Source: a virus
Direction: 5' to 3' (one strand)
Length of the DNA: 39,788 nt
Virus record (IMG/VR): IMGVR_UViG_3300005288_000022
Span: 1-39,788 of that record
Shown here: in pieces, positions 22,261 to 30,240 of the stretch
How the letters are laid out: each line of letters begins with the position of its first letter
Position numbering within the stretch: the first letter of the stretch is position 1
Position numbers and translations under genes: made by a program
The notes under the pieces: model-generated
Seen by the model: only the letters and a program-made list of their open reading frames with translations
The model's database searches: none
What the model was told of the DNA's origin: nothing

Positions 22261-23237
22261 GCGGCGGGAAAAGCAAAAGTAGTAGCGGCGCAATCAACAG
22301 TGCCGCGTCAAACGTTGCGAACGTTGCGCAGGCTGGCGGACAAACTTCAAGCAACGCCATCACAAATGCTTCACAGACATCCGCCAATAGCATCCTCCAG
22401 GGATCTCAAACGGCAGCAGCAGGCCAGCAACAGGCTCAGCAGTACCTGCAACAAGCCGATGCGCTTCCTTCAGGTTTAAGAGAGCAGGCGCTTAGAAACC
22501 TTGGTGATATTTACAACGGGAATAGCAACATTTCCCAGCGTATTTCGGACCAGACATTGGCTAGCCCGATGTACCAGACAATGGTTCAGCAGGGAGAAAA
22601 CTCCGTGCTTAGAAATGCATCCGCGACGGGCGGTCTAAGGTCTGGCAATGCCAACGAAGCACTTGCCCAGGTCAATCAGAATTCATTCGCCAACGCATAT
22701 CAGAATTTATACAACGATCACATCCAGGGGCTGCAAGGTCTTGCCTCATTACCATCCAACGCAAATACCATTGCCGGATACATGTCAGGTGCCGGGAGCA
22801 CGCTAGGTCAAGGCCAGGTGGCCTCGGCGCAGACTCTTGCCCAGGGTCAGATATCTGCTTCTGATGCTGTTACGAATGCCAATAATGCAGCCGCGACGGC
22901 TATGTCTCAGGGTCAGGTTGCTGCGGCGCAGAGCAATGCCCAGGGCTCTCAGAATTCAGCCAACAACATGATGGGGCTGGCTAACCTTGGCATCCAGGCA
23001 TGGGGCATGTTCTCGGATCGACGCCTGAAAACGAACATCGAGTTCACTGGCGAAGAGAACGGTATCCGCAAATACAAATGGACATGGAACAATCTGGCGG
23101 CGCGCCTAGGCCTTCGCGGCAAAGGACATGGCGTCATGGCTGACGAAGTCGAGAAGACCCATCCTCAGGCTGTCTCCATGCGAGACGGCTTCATGTTCGT
23201 TGATTATCAGAAACTGGGGGTGAGTCATGGCCTTTAG
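22245..23237 (+). CDS. Ejection protein (P22 gp7-like) with S74-type C-terminal chaperone motif
   Basis: 330 aa from the ATG at 22245 within the previous gene. The N-terminal two thirds are Ala/Gln/Asn/Ser-rich with repeated Q-G-Q-V-A-A-A-Q blocks, typical of ejection proteins. The tail from Ser257, S-D-R-R-L-K-T-N-I-E, through G-V-M-A-D-E-V-E-K-T-H-P-Q-A-V and F-V-D-Y matches the peptidase S74 intramolecular chaperone signature, including the Ser257/Lys262 dyad. Cleavage would release about 74 residues. Delivered into the host with DNA. Confidence 0.75.
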   Translation: MGSILGGGKSKSSSGAINSAASNVANVAQAGGQTSSNAITNASQTSANSILQGSQTAAAGQQQAQQYLQQADALPSGLREQALRNLGDIYNGNSNISQRISDQTLASPMYQTMVQQGENSVLRNASATGGLRSGNANEALAQVNQNSFANAYQNLYNDHIQGLQGLASLPSNANTIAGYMSGAGSTLGQGQVASAQTLAQGQISASDAVTNANNAAATAMSQGQVAAAQSNAQGSQNSANNMMGLANLGIQAWGMFSDRRLKTNIEFTGEENGIRKYKWTWNNLAARLGLRGKGHGVMADEVEKTHPQAVSMRDGFMFVDYQKLGVSHGL

Positions 23238-24078
23238 ATATGAACCATCATCCGCACCAAATGCCCCGGCTAGCACAGCGCAATTTGGGGTCCCGTTAAA
23301 TTACGGAACCCCGCTTCAGTCTCGGCAACAATATGGCTCGCAAGAGCCGATTGACTACAGCAATCCTTATCAATCCCAGCAGCAACAACAGCAGCAAGGC
23401 ATGGATCCCATGCAGATGATGAAGATGTATCAGCAATACCAGGCCATGAATGGAGGTTCGGCCGCAAGCACTGGCAACGGTCTGTCAGGGCTGCTTAGCC
23501 AGGGCGGAGGGTCAGCAGGCCTTGGCGGATCTGGACTTATTGGTAGTGCTGGGGGCGCCACTTCGGCAGCAAGCACTGGCGGCGCTAGCTATGGCCTTGG
23601 CGGATCTCTTGTGGGCGGAACAGGTACTGTTGGCGGCTCAACCTTTGCGGCTGGCGCAGGATCTGGTGCGGCTGGCGCAGGCGCTCTTGGCGGAGGTGGC
23701 GTCGCCGCAGGTGGAGCAGCTGGCGGCGGAGCGGCGGCCGGCGGCTCTGCTGCTGGTGGAGCAATGGCGGCAGCGGGGCCTTGGGCGGCGCTGGCGGCGA
23801 TCATCATGATCAATGAAGAGGACAGCCGCAAGAAAGGCCTTCGTGCTGATAACCGCAAAGAGAGAACCATGGATCAGTTCACCGGAAAAGTTGCGACCCA
23901 AGATATCGAGGGGAAATGGGGCCCGATGCTCGATAAGTGGACCGGCGGCTGGGGGACCAAAAGCGGATTCATAGGCGATTCGAAAGGCGCCAGTCAGATC
24001 GCCTCCGGCCGTATTGCCCCGGGCATCAAATCGCTCTGGAATGAAGGCTCCCTCAAAAAAATCAGGAATATTTTCTAA
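23227..24078 (+). CDS. Gly/Ala-rich ejection-cassette protein
   Basis: 283 aa. N-terminal Q-rich patch (Q-S-Q-Q-Q-Q-Q-Q-Q near 50-57), M-M-K-M-Y-Q-Q-Y, then about 110 residues almost entirely G, A and S, a hydrophobic A-A-A-G-P-W-A-A-L-A-A-I-I-M-I (about 183-197), and a basic C-terminal domain. Such glycine-zipper plus membrane segment suits a protein that inserts in the host envelope during DNA ejection. No exact P22 counterpart assigned. Confidence 0.65.
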   Translation: MAFRYEPSSAPNAPASTAQFGVPLNYGTPLQSRQQYGSQEPIDYSNPYQSQQQQQQQGMDPMQMMKMYQQYQAMNGGSAASTGNGLSGLLSQGGGSAGLGGSGLIGSAGGATSAASTGGASYGLGGSLVGGTGTVGGSTFAAGAGSGAAGAGALGGGGVAAGGAAGGGAAAGGSAAGGAMAAAGPWAALAAIIMINEEDSRKKGLRADNRKERTMDQFTGKVATQDIEGKWGPMLDKWTGGWGTKSGFIGDSKGASQIASGRIAPGIKSLWNEGSLKKIRNIF

Positions 24079-25436
24079 TGGCCCAGAACCCGTTCTACGT
24101 CGATCCAGGCAACGACTACAGCTCTGGCCTTGCCGGCTTGAGCAATACCATTGCAAATGTGCGCCAAGCAAAGATTCAGGAAGCAGAACAGCAGCGTCGA
24201 CAGCAACAGGTCGATCGTGCACAACAGCGCTTTGAAGAAGTTCAAGGCGCAGCCCAGCAGGCATTCGCGAGCCAAAACCCAGATGAGGTTGCGAAGATTG
24301 CTATTAAATATCCTGAAATCACGGAGATGTTGAAGCAGACGACCGGTCTTAAAGACGACATGCAGAACCGCGAGGCGCTTGGATTTACCCGCGCTTTCGC
24401 CACTGCATCTCCTGAGAGTCGCCCTGCACTGTATGAACAGCGTATCAAATCGATCCTCGATCGTGGCGGAGACCCTTCGCATACGATCCAGTCATATCAG
24501 GATTATCAGCGAGATCCCGAAGCTGAAACCCGCGATGTCGTCAGCTACTGGGCTGGTATCGATCCTAAGGGTTACAGCGTCTACAGCGATGAGCAGAAAG
24601 CCAAGCAGAGGGCTGCTCTTGAACAGCAGAAGTTTGATCAGCAGCAGCAAATGTTCCAGCAAGCTGAATCCGGCCGTAATGCCCGAGCATCTGCGCGCAA
24701 CGCGGCTACGGGAGCGGCGGCCGGTGGCCTCGGTAAGCCTACTGCCCACATGCAGGACTTCAAGCAGTATCAGACCCTGAAAGAGTCAGATCCAGAAGCT
24801 GCAAAGGCCTTTGGTCAGGCGGCCGGCTTCGTCAGCAAGGAAGGGCGCGAGTTGTCCCCCGGAGTTCAAACTAGGCTAGCCAAAACCATCGACTCAGCGG
24901 TTGCTGCGGAAAACAGCATCGGCAGATTCAACAATCTGGCCGATGATATTGAGAAATCAGATCTCGGTGGCGGCGTACTCGCAGGCTCATGGAATGAAAA
25001 GGCCAAGGAAATCTTAGGCAGTCAGGACGATGTGACTGAGCTACGCAAGCAGTTTGCGCAAGTTCGGGCATCCCAAGCGTCCGCCAACCTGCCTCCCGGT
25101 GCAGCATCTGACGCCGACGTGGCTCTGGCACTCGGCCCTATCCCGTCTGATAACGCGAACAAGAAGATCCTCGCCAGTTACCTGCGCGGACAGGCGAAGC
25201 TCAGCAAAATCAATGCCGACTTCCATAACTTCAAAGCCGATTACATCTCTGAGACAGGCAGCGAACGCGGAATGCTTCAGGCGTGGAAAGAGCAGGGCAA
25301 GTCGGGTGCCCCTGCTAAGCCGGCCCCTGCCAGCCAGCCAGCATCACCGCCAGCCGTAACCACTCAGGCGCAGTTTGACGCGCTCCCATCAGGCGCGGTC
25401 TATCTCGAAGACGGCAAACAGTACAGGAAGCCCTAA
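24078..25436 (+). CDS. DNA ejection protein (P22 gp20-like)
   Basis: 452 aa (P22 gp20 about 471). Opens N-P-F-Y-V-D-P-G-N-D-Y-S-S-G-L-A-G-L, then a long Gln-rich coiled coil (about 30-60) and further helices; typical of the gp20 family. A Pro/Ala linker (P-A-K-P-A-P-A-S-Q-P) precedes a short C-terminal Y-L-E-D-G-K-Q-Y-R-K motif. Starts on the last base of the previous stop. Confidence 0.8.
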   Translation: MAQNPFYVDPGNDYSSGLAGLSNTIANVRQAKIQEAEQQRRQQQVDRAQQRFEEVQGAAQQAFASQNPDEVAKIAIKYPEITEMLKQTTGLKDDMQNREALGFTRAFATASPESRPALYEQRIKSILDRGGDPSHTIQSYQDYQRDPEAETRDVVSYWAGIDPKGYSVYSDEQKAKQRAALEQQKFDQQQQMFQQAESGRNARASARNAATGAAAGGLGKPTAHMQDFKQYQTLKESDPEAAKAFGQAAGFVSKEGRELSPGVQTRLAKTIDSAVAAENSIGRFNNLADDIEKSDLGGGVLAGSWNEKAKEILGSQDDVTELRKQFAQVRASQASANLPPGAASDADVALALGPIPSDNANKKILASYLRGQAKLSKINADFHNFKADYISETGSERGMLQAWKEQGKSGAPAKPAPASQPASPPAVTTQAQFDALPSGAVYLEDGKQYRKP

Positions 25437-25437
25437 C

Positions 25438-27975
25438 ATGGCGAGCAAATTCGGTGGAATTCCTGTTAAGGCTGAGTCAGCGCCAATGGATCTCATGCCG
25501 CCAGACGCTCCGGTGAAGGCCAGCAAGTTCGGCGGTATTCCAGTCTCTGCAGCTGAGGCCCCGCAGTCCCAGGCCGTAAACGAAGACATCCCGGTCATGG
25601 ATAACAGGCCAGATGGAACGTATCCGAATGCGCCAGCTCCAGGCCAGGAGACGCCAAGCGCATTGGCACAATATGGAAAGGACTATATCGGCCGTGGAGA
25701 AACAGCCCTTGCGCTAGGGACCGGGCTTACTGGTGGCGCTCTTGGGATGATTGGCGGGACAGTCGGCGGCGTGATCGATGAACTGGTTTCTGGGGAATAC
25801 GGCACTCCAGATGCGGCCAATCGTATCGAGAAGAAGGCGATGGAAGGCAGTTCGATGCTGACCTATGCGCCGCGCACTGAATCAGGCCAGCGACAGACGC
25901 AGGCAGTTGGCGAAGCATTGGCACCTCTTGCTGCTCTTGGTCCGATGATTGGGGAGGGGGCTGCTATTGCTCAGGGCGCAAAGAACGTCGCGCCATTGCT
26001 GCGGGAGGCCATCCCTGGGCGCTCTGCTGCGCCAGCAGCGGCAAGAGTTGAACCTGTTGTCGCGCAAGCAGCTGAGACCGCTCCTGCCGCCGCGCAGGAT
26101 GCAGGAGTTTGGACGTGGAACGCAGCCGGCAAGGAACATCCTGTGGATATCTTGCCGCAGACATATACGTCGCCGGATGGGAAGACGTATCAGCGCGTTC
26201 TTTACCAAGGGAAAGAAACGTTTGTCGCTGCTGACGATCTGACTCCGCCGCAATCTGCCAAACCAGCCGAAGGTGTGGCAGCACAAGCACCAGAAGGTGC
26301 AGCAACCCAGCCGGGGACTACTGTCGCGCCTGCAACCGCGGCGCAAGAAGCAGCGCAAGAAGCACCACAGACTGTAGAAGGACTGGCGAAAAACATCACT
26401 GCCGCAACCCAGGCCGGAGGAAAGTCAAAGATCCCAACCATGGAGCGCCTTGCCGACGAGGTGCGACCGGACGAAACCATTCTCCAGGCTGCTGATCGTC
26501 TCGGGATCAAGGATCAACTGATCCCGTCGCAGTATTCCAAGAGCCAAGCCTACCGTGAGATCGAGCAGGGTCTTGCAAGCATTCCGGGTTCACAGCTCAA
26601 TGCGCAGCAGAAGCAGGCTACGGCCATGCTTGCGCAAAGAGCTGACGACATGATCCAGAAATATGGCGGAAACATTGATAAGGCCGCGCTTTCTACTGAC
26701 TTCAAAAACCGTGGAATGACTCTTGTCGATGACCTTGGGAAGCAGGCAGACGACCTTTATGGGAGGGTCGCAGAGGCGATTCCTGTCACCACGAAAATAA
26801 CGGCCGATTCGACAGTTGGATACCTTGCCAACAAAGCGAAAGAACTGGGCGGTTCAGAGGCCTTGAGCCCCATCGAGCGCAGAACCCTGTCGATGCTGTC
26901 TGGTGGCGGGAAACAAGTCGATCTAGATCCGAATTCCCCGCAGGCACTGGCTACGTATGGGCAACAAAAGGGATATGAGCGAAACCTTCCGACTTACGCC
27001 AGGGTTGACCAACTCCGCAAGCAGGTCGGTGAAGGCCTTCGCGGTCGAGGGGCATTCAAAGACGCAGAAGCTGGGTCTCTGAAGCAGCTCTATGCGAAGC
27101 TGTCTGACGATCAACAGGCCGCAGCTAACCAGCTCGGGGCTGGCGAACTATTCAGCGCTGCAAAGCAAGTAGTAGCGCGCCGGAAAGCCATCGAAGACGA
27201 CCTGATGGCGGTTCTCGGGAAGGATCTTTCAGGAGCACTGACGGCCAAGACAGGCAATGCAATCAGGTCGCTCAGCACCGGCAACTACAAGGACTTCGAC
27301 ACAATCATGTCGAAAATCCCGAAGGACCAGCAGCAGCGCGTAGTAATGACATCGCTGAATGATGCGCTGACTTCCGGTAGCCGTATGGAGAAACAGCTAA
27401 GCGCGCCTGGTTTCGTTGATTGGTATGAAGGTCTGAAGCGGAACAACACTGCTCGCCGCCGTCTCTACAAGTACATGCCAAAGGATGCCAGAAGGACGCT
27501 AGACGACATCGCAAAGGTCGCTAAAGGCATGCGCGATGCTAGCAAGGAGCGCATTACCACGGGGAGAATTCAGGCCCTTATGGATAACTTCGCAAACGAG
27601 GAGGGCATGCTCAGCAAGCTTTATGGGATCGGCAAGAAGGTTGCCGTGGCAGAGGGTGCCGGATCGGCCGTCGGCATCCCGGGCGCAGGCACTGCTGGCG
27701 TTATTGCTAGCGTGATGAGCAAAGAGAAGACGCCAATCATGAAAGCGGCTGACGATCTTCTGTCGAGCCAGCAGTTCAAGGCAGCCGTTAACGAGTACGC
27801 GAAGACGGGCGGCAAGAGCAAGAAAGCAGAGATTCAGCTTGTCAAAACAAGGCCGTATCAGAAATGGCTAAGCAACCTGACAAAGGCGCAGCAAGCAGCG
27901 GTTAAATCAAATGGTGCAATAATGTGGCTAAGCCAATCGGTAAACGATAAAGGCGAAAGCGAGCCAAGCAAGTAG
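25438..27975 (+). CDS. Large ejection protein (P22 gp16 position)
   Basis: 845 aa from ATG 25438, 1 nt after the previous stop; P22 gp16 is about 609. The motif A-S-K-F-G-G-I-P-V occurs twice (residues 2-10 and 28-36). A glycine-zipper hydrophobic stretch (A-L-G-T-G-L-T-G-G-A-L-G-M-I-G-G-T-V-G-G) lies about 90-115, a Pro/Ala/Gln linker about 200-330, then a long helical C-terminal half. Likely helps DNA cross the inner membrane. Confidence 0.75.
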   Translation: MASKFGGIPVKAESAPMDLMPPDAPVKASKFGGIPVSAAEAPQSQAVNEDIPVMDNRPDGTYPNAPAPGQETPSALAQYGKDYIGRGETALALGTGLTGGALGMIGGTVGGVIDELVSGEYGTPDAANRIEKKAMEGSSMLTYAPRTESGQRQTQAVGEALAPLAALGPMIGEGAAIAQGAKNVAPLLREAIPGRSAAPAAARVEPVVAQAAETAPAAAQDAGVWTWNAAGKEHPVDILPQTYTSPDGKTYQRVLYQGKETFVAADDLTPPQSAKPAEGVAAQAPEGAATQPGTTVAPATAAQEAAQEAPQTVEGLAKNITAATQAGGKSKIPTMERLADEVRPDETILQAADRLGIKDQLIPSQYSKSQAYREIEQGLASIPGSQLNAQQKQATAMLAQRADDMIQKYGGNIDKAALSTDFKNRGMTLVDDLGKQADDLYGRVAEAIPVTTKITADSTVGYLANKAKELGGSEALSPIERRTLSMLSGGGKQVDLDPNSPQALATYGQQKGYERNLPTYARVDQLRKQVGEGLRGRGAFKDAEAGSLKQLYAKLSDDQQAAANQLGAGELFSAAKQVVARRKAIEDDLMAVLGKDLSGALTAKTGNAIRSLSTGNYKDFDTIMSKIPKDQQQRVVMTSLNDALTSGSRMEKQLSAPGFVDWYEGLKRNNTARRRLYKYMPKDARRTLDDIAKVAKGMRDASKERITTGRIQALMDNFANEEGMLSKLYGIGKKVAVAEGAGSAVGIPGAGTAGVIASVMSKEKTPIMKAADDLLSSQQFKAAVNEYAKTGGKSKKAEIQLVKTRPYQKWLSNLTKAQQAAVKSNGAIMWLSQSVNDKGESEPSK

Positions 27976-28020
27976 ATAGATCATGATGTCACCTCAAATC
28001 AAACCAAAATGGTGAATGCA

Positions 28021-28581
28021 ATGGCAGATGAAAACGCAGTAAGGTTACCTTACGAGTACTATCCGGATCCCACAAGGGGGCGACCTGTATTCAATGGGTC
28101 AATCTATGTGGGTCAGCCCGATACGGATCCTCAGATCACATCGAATCAGCTCCAAGTGACGGCGATTCAGGAGGACGGCACGGCCGTGCCGATTGCTCAG
28201 CCCATTAGAACTGGCGCTGGCGGCGTGCCGATTCTTAATGGCTCGCCAATCCAGCTGCAAGTCAGCGGAGAGTACAGCATAAAGGTTCTCGACAACCTAG
28301 GTGCCCAGGTTTACTACGCGGCATCCCTGGTGGCCGGGACGACTCCTACGACGATCATCCGGACCCAGATCGTGCCGCTCACAATCGATCTCACCGACCG
28401 GTTCATTAACGCCTATCTATTCAACTCCAATACCAGCTGGCTGGACTATTACAATTCACACAAGCCAGTGATGGATCTCGGCCTTATCGGATCGGCGCCA
28501 TTCGAGATTGAAAACATCCCTACTTTCCGTTTTGACCTGGCTCAAAACACCTCTTCTACCGACCTTGGAGCGCTTACGTAA
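28021..28581 (+). CDS. Stand-alone P22 tailspike head-binding domain protein
   Basis: 186 aa from ATG 28021 (GGTGA upstream); an earlier ATG at 28009 lacks an RBS. R-P-V-F-N-G-S-I-Y-V-G-Q-P-D-T-D-P, Q-L-Q-V-T-A-I-Q-E-D-G-T-A-V-P-I-A-Q-P and G-G-V-P-I-L-N-G match the tailspike N-terminal domain. P22 tailspike continues for 550 residues with a beta-helix; here the protein ends about 75 residues after the domain. Probably an adaptor that joins gp10/portal to separate receptor-binding proteins. Confidence 0.85.
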   Translation: MADENAVRLPYEYYPDPTRGRPVFNGSIYVGQPDTDPQITSNQLQVTAIQEDGTAVPIAQPIRTGAGGVPILNGSPIQLQVSGEYSIKVLDNLGAQVYYAASLVAGTTPTTIIRTQIVPLTIDLTDRFINAYLFNSNTSWLDYYNSHKPVMDLGLIGSAPFEIENIPTFRFDLAQNTSSTDLGALT

Positions 28582-29807
28582 TGGCTGACCAACTGCAACT
28601 ACGTCGCGGCAATACTGCGCAAAATCTGGCATTTACCGGGGCTCAGGGTGAGCTTGTGGTGGATACGACCAAAAATCAGCTGCGTGTGCATAACGGCATA
28701 ACGGCGGGCGGCTTCGCTGCGGCGACGTCGTCCGAAGTTAATGACGGCACGTTCTATTACAACGAGGACGCTGGATCTGCGGCGAACGCCTACATTTTGG
28801 TAGCGAAGGCCAATACCAATACCCCTTCGACTTATCAGGATGGGGTGCAATTTGGGTTTGTCTCCGCCCATGCAAACACCGGCCCTTCGACGGCGAACTT
28901 TTCTGGTCTTGGGGTTAAAAGCCTGAAATATCCTGGCGGCGTTGATCCGCTTGCCGGCGATATCTTTGGGCGCGTCTATTTGATTTATGATGCAGCCAAT
29001 GGCTGGATGGAAATCCAGCGCAAAGCGCTTGGTCCGCCCCCACAAATTCGAACTATTGGTGCATCTGTAGGCTCCAACGCCCTGACTGCGACACTCTCTC
29101 CATGTTTCGTTGACTTCAGGTCTGCATCGCTTGGGAGTGGCACTGTCTCTTCTCAAAGCGTGACGTCTGCGCTTTCTATTGTCGTGCCATCGGGCGCAAC
29201 CCTCGGAACAACGAGCGCGATTCAAAGTCGGATCATGCTCTTGGCTATTCTCAATGCCGGGGTCGTTGAATTAGCGGTCATCAATTTGGCTGGCGGCGTC
29301 AATCTAGACGAAACCACATTGATAAACACCACCGCGATCACTTCAGGCTCAACCCTGGCGAATGCTGCCTATTCGACCGTGGCAAGAACTGGCGTGCCGT
29401 TCCGCGTTATGGGCTATATCGAGTCAACTCAGGCGACTGCTGGCGCATGGGCAACCGTTCCTAGCACTATTCAGGGCGCAGGAGGTCAAGCGATAGCAGC
29501 CATGTCTAGCGTTGGGTTTGGGCAGACAGTCCAGTCGTTTACTGTCCCTTCTCAGCGAACGGCTGACGTTGTCTATACCAATACGACAGGGAAGCCGATT
29601 TTAGTAAACGCGGCGGCTCAGATCGGAACAGCAGGGTCAGCTATCACATGCAGTTTAAATGGCAGCGCAACTGTATTTTACGGATCTCCTGTGGCGGCAA
29701 TTAACGGGTTTTCTGCGATCACGGTTCTTGTCCCTTCCGGATTCACATACAAGCTATCGGGTGGTGGCGCATCAATAACAATAACGACATGGGCGGAGCT
29801 ACGCTGA
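28581..29807 (+). CDS. Receptor-binding or tail-fibre protein
   Basis: 408 aa, TAATG-coupled to the adaptor gene. The N-terminus L-Q-L-R-R-G-N-T-A-Q-N-L-A-F-T-G-A-Q-G-E-L-V-V-D is the short attachment domain seen in many fibres and Mtd-like proteins. The rest is beta-rich, Ser/Thr/Ala-rich. The C-terminal about 110 residues look like a compact trimeric tip (G-Y-I-E-S-T-Q ... L-N-G-S-A-T-V-F-Y-G-S). No depolymerase catalytic motif seen. Confidence 0.75.
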   Translation: MADQLQLRRGNTAQNLAFTGAQGELVVDTTKNQLRVHNGITAGGFAAATSSEVNDGTFYYNEDAGSAANAYILVAKANTNTPSTYQDGVQFGFVSAHANTGPSTANFSGLGVKSLKYPGGVDPLAGDIFGRVYLIYDAANGWMEIQRKALGPPPQIRTIGASVGSNALTATLSPCFVDFRSASLGSGTVSSQSVTSALSIVVPSGATLGTTSAIQSRIMLLAILNAGVVELAVINLAGGVNLDETTLINTTAITSGSTLANAAYSTVARTGVPFRVMGYIESTQATAGAWATVPSTIQGAGGQAIAAMSSVGFGQTVQSFTVPSQRTADVVYTNTTGKPILVNAAAQIGTAGSAITCSLNGSATVFYGSPVAAINGFSAITVLVPSGFTYKLSGGGASITITTWAELR

Positions 29808-30181
29808 TGAAATACTTCAAATCTGAAATTGGCGAAGTGTTCGCTTTTGAGAAGGATGGTTCTCAGGATTCGTTCATTAGAGAGGATCTAATTCCCATTA
29901 GTTTCGAAGAAATGTCAGCTATTCAGGAAGCTATCGCTGCTTCTACGGCGCCAAGCCATGAGGAAATCCTTAAGGCTGCAAATGATACTCGCGATGGTCT
30001 TTTGGCAGCTGTCGCGCTTCGAATTGCTCCGCTGCAGGATGCGGCAGACCTCGAAATGGCAACATCAGAAGAATTAGCAACGCTGAAGCTCTGGAAGCAG
30101 TACCGCATTGCGTTAAGCCGAGTTGTATCCCAGCCGACTTATCCTAGTAGCATCGACTGGCCTACTCAGCCAGCCAAATAG
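29807..30181 (+). CDS. Tail fibre assembly-like protein
   Basis: 124 aa from ATG 29807 (TGATG coupling); the in-frame ATG at 29789 lies inside the fibre gene. Layout: short N-terminal domain with F-A-F-E-K-D-G-S, then a helical middle (N-D-T-R-D-G-L-L-A-A-V-A-L-R-I-A-P-L-Q-D) and a W-K-Q-Y-R-I-A-L-S-R-V ... W-P ending, as in Caudo_TAP chaperones that fold and attach fibres. Confidence 0.75.
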   Translation: MKYFKSEIGEVFAFEKDGSQDSFIREDLIPISFEEMSAIQEAIAASTAPSHEEILKAANDTRDGLLAAVALRIAPLQDAADLEMATSEELATLKLWKQYRIALSRVVSQPTYPSSIDWPTQPAK

Positions 30182-30201
30182 CGTCTATCCTGTCACTGCG
30201 T

Positions 30202-30236
30202 AGCTGCTCCTATGCCTAAACCCCATAGGAGCAGTT
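30202..30236 (+). promoter_or_regulatory. Hairpin that buries the ribosome-binding site of the fibre gene
   Basis: CTGCTCCTATG (30204-30214) and CATAGGAGCAG (30224-30234) pair perfectly over 11 bp (13 with a G-T and an A-T), loop 9 nt. The AGGAG in the right arm (30227-30231) is the only Shine-Dalgarno for the ATG at 30241, 9 nt away. No T-tract follows, so it is not a terminator. Translation should be low until the stem opens. Confidence 0.7.
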
Positions 30237-30240
30237 CACC

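Noticed and set aside
23638-24264. 208-aa minus-strand open frame in the ejection genes
   Set aside because: Complement of the Gly/Ala-rich tract; composition explains the lack of stops.
28599-29225. 208-aa minus-strand open frame in the fibre gene
   Set aside because: Arg-rich, no RBS, inside a coupled and well-supported plus-strand gene.
30204-30234. Hairpin before the fibre gene as a terminator
   Set aside because: No T-tract follows and the right arm contains the ribosome-binding site, so translational control explains it better.
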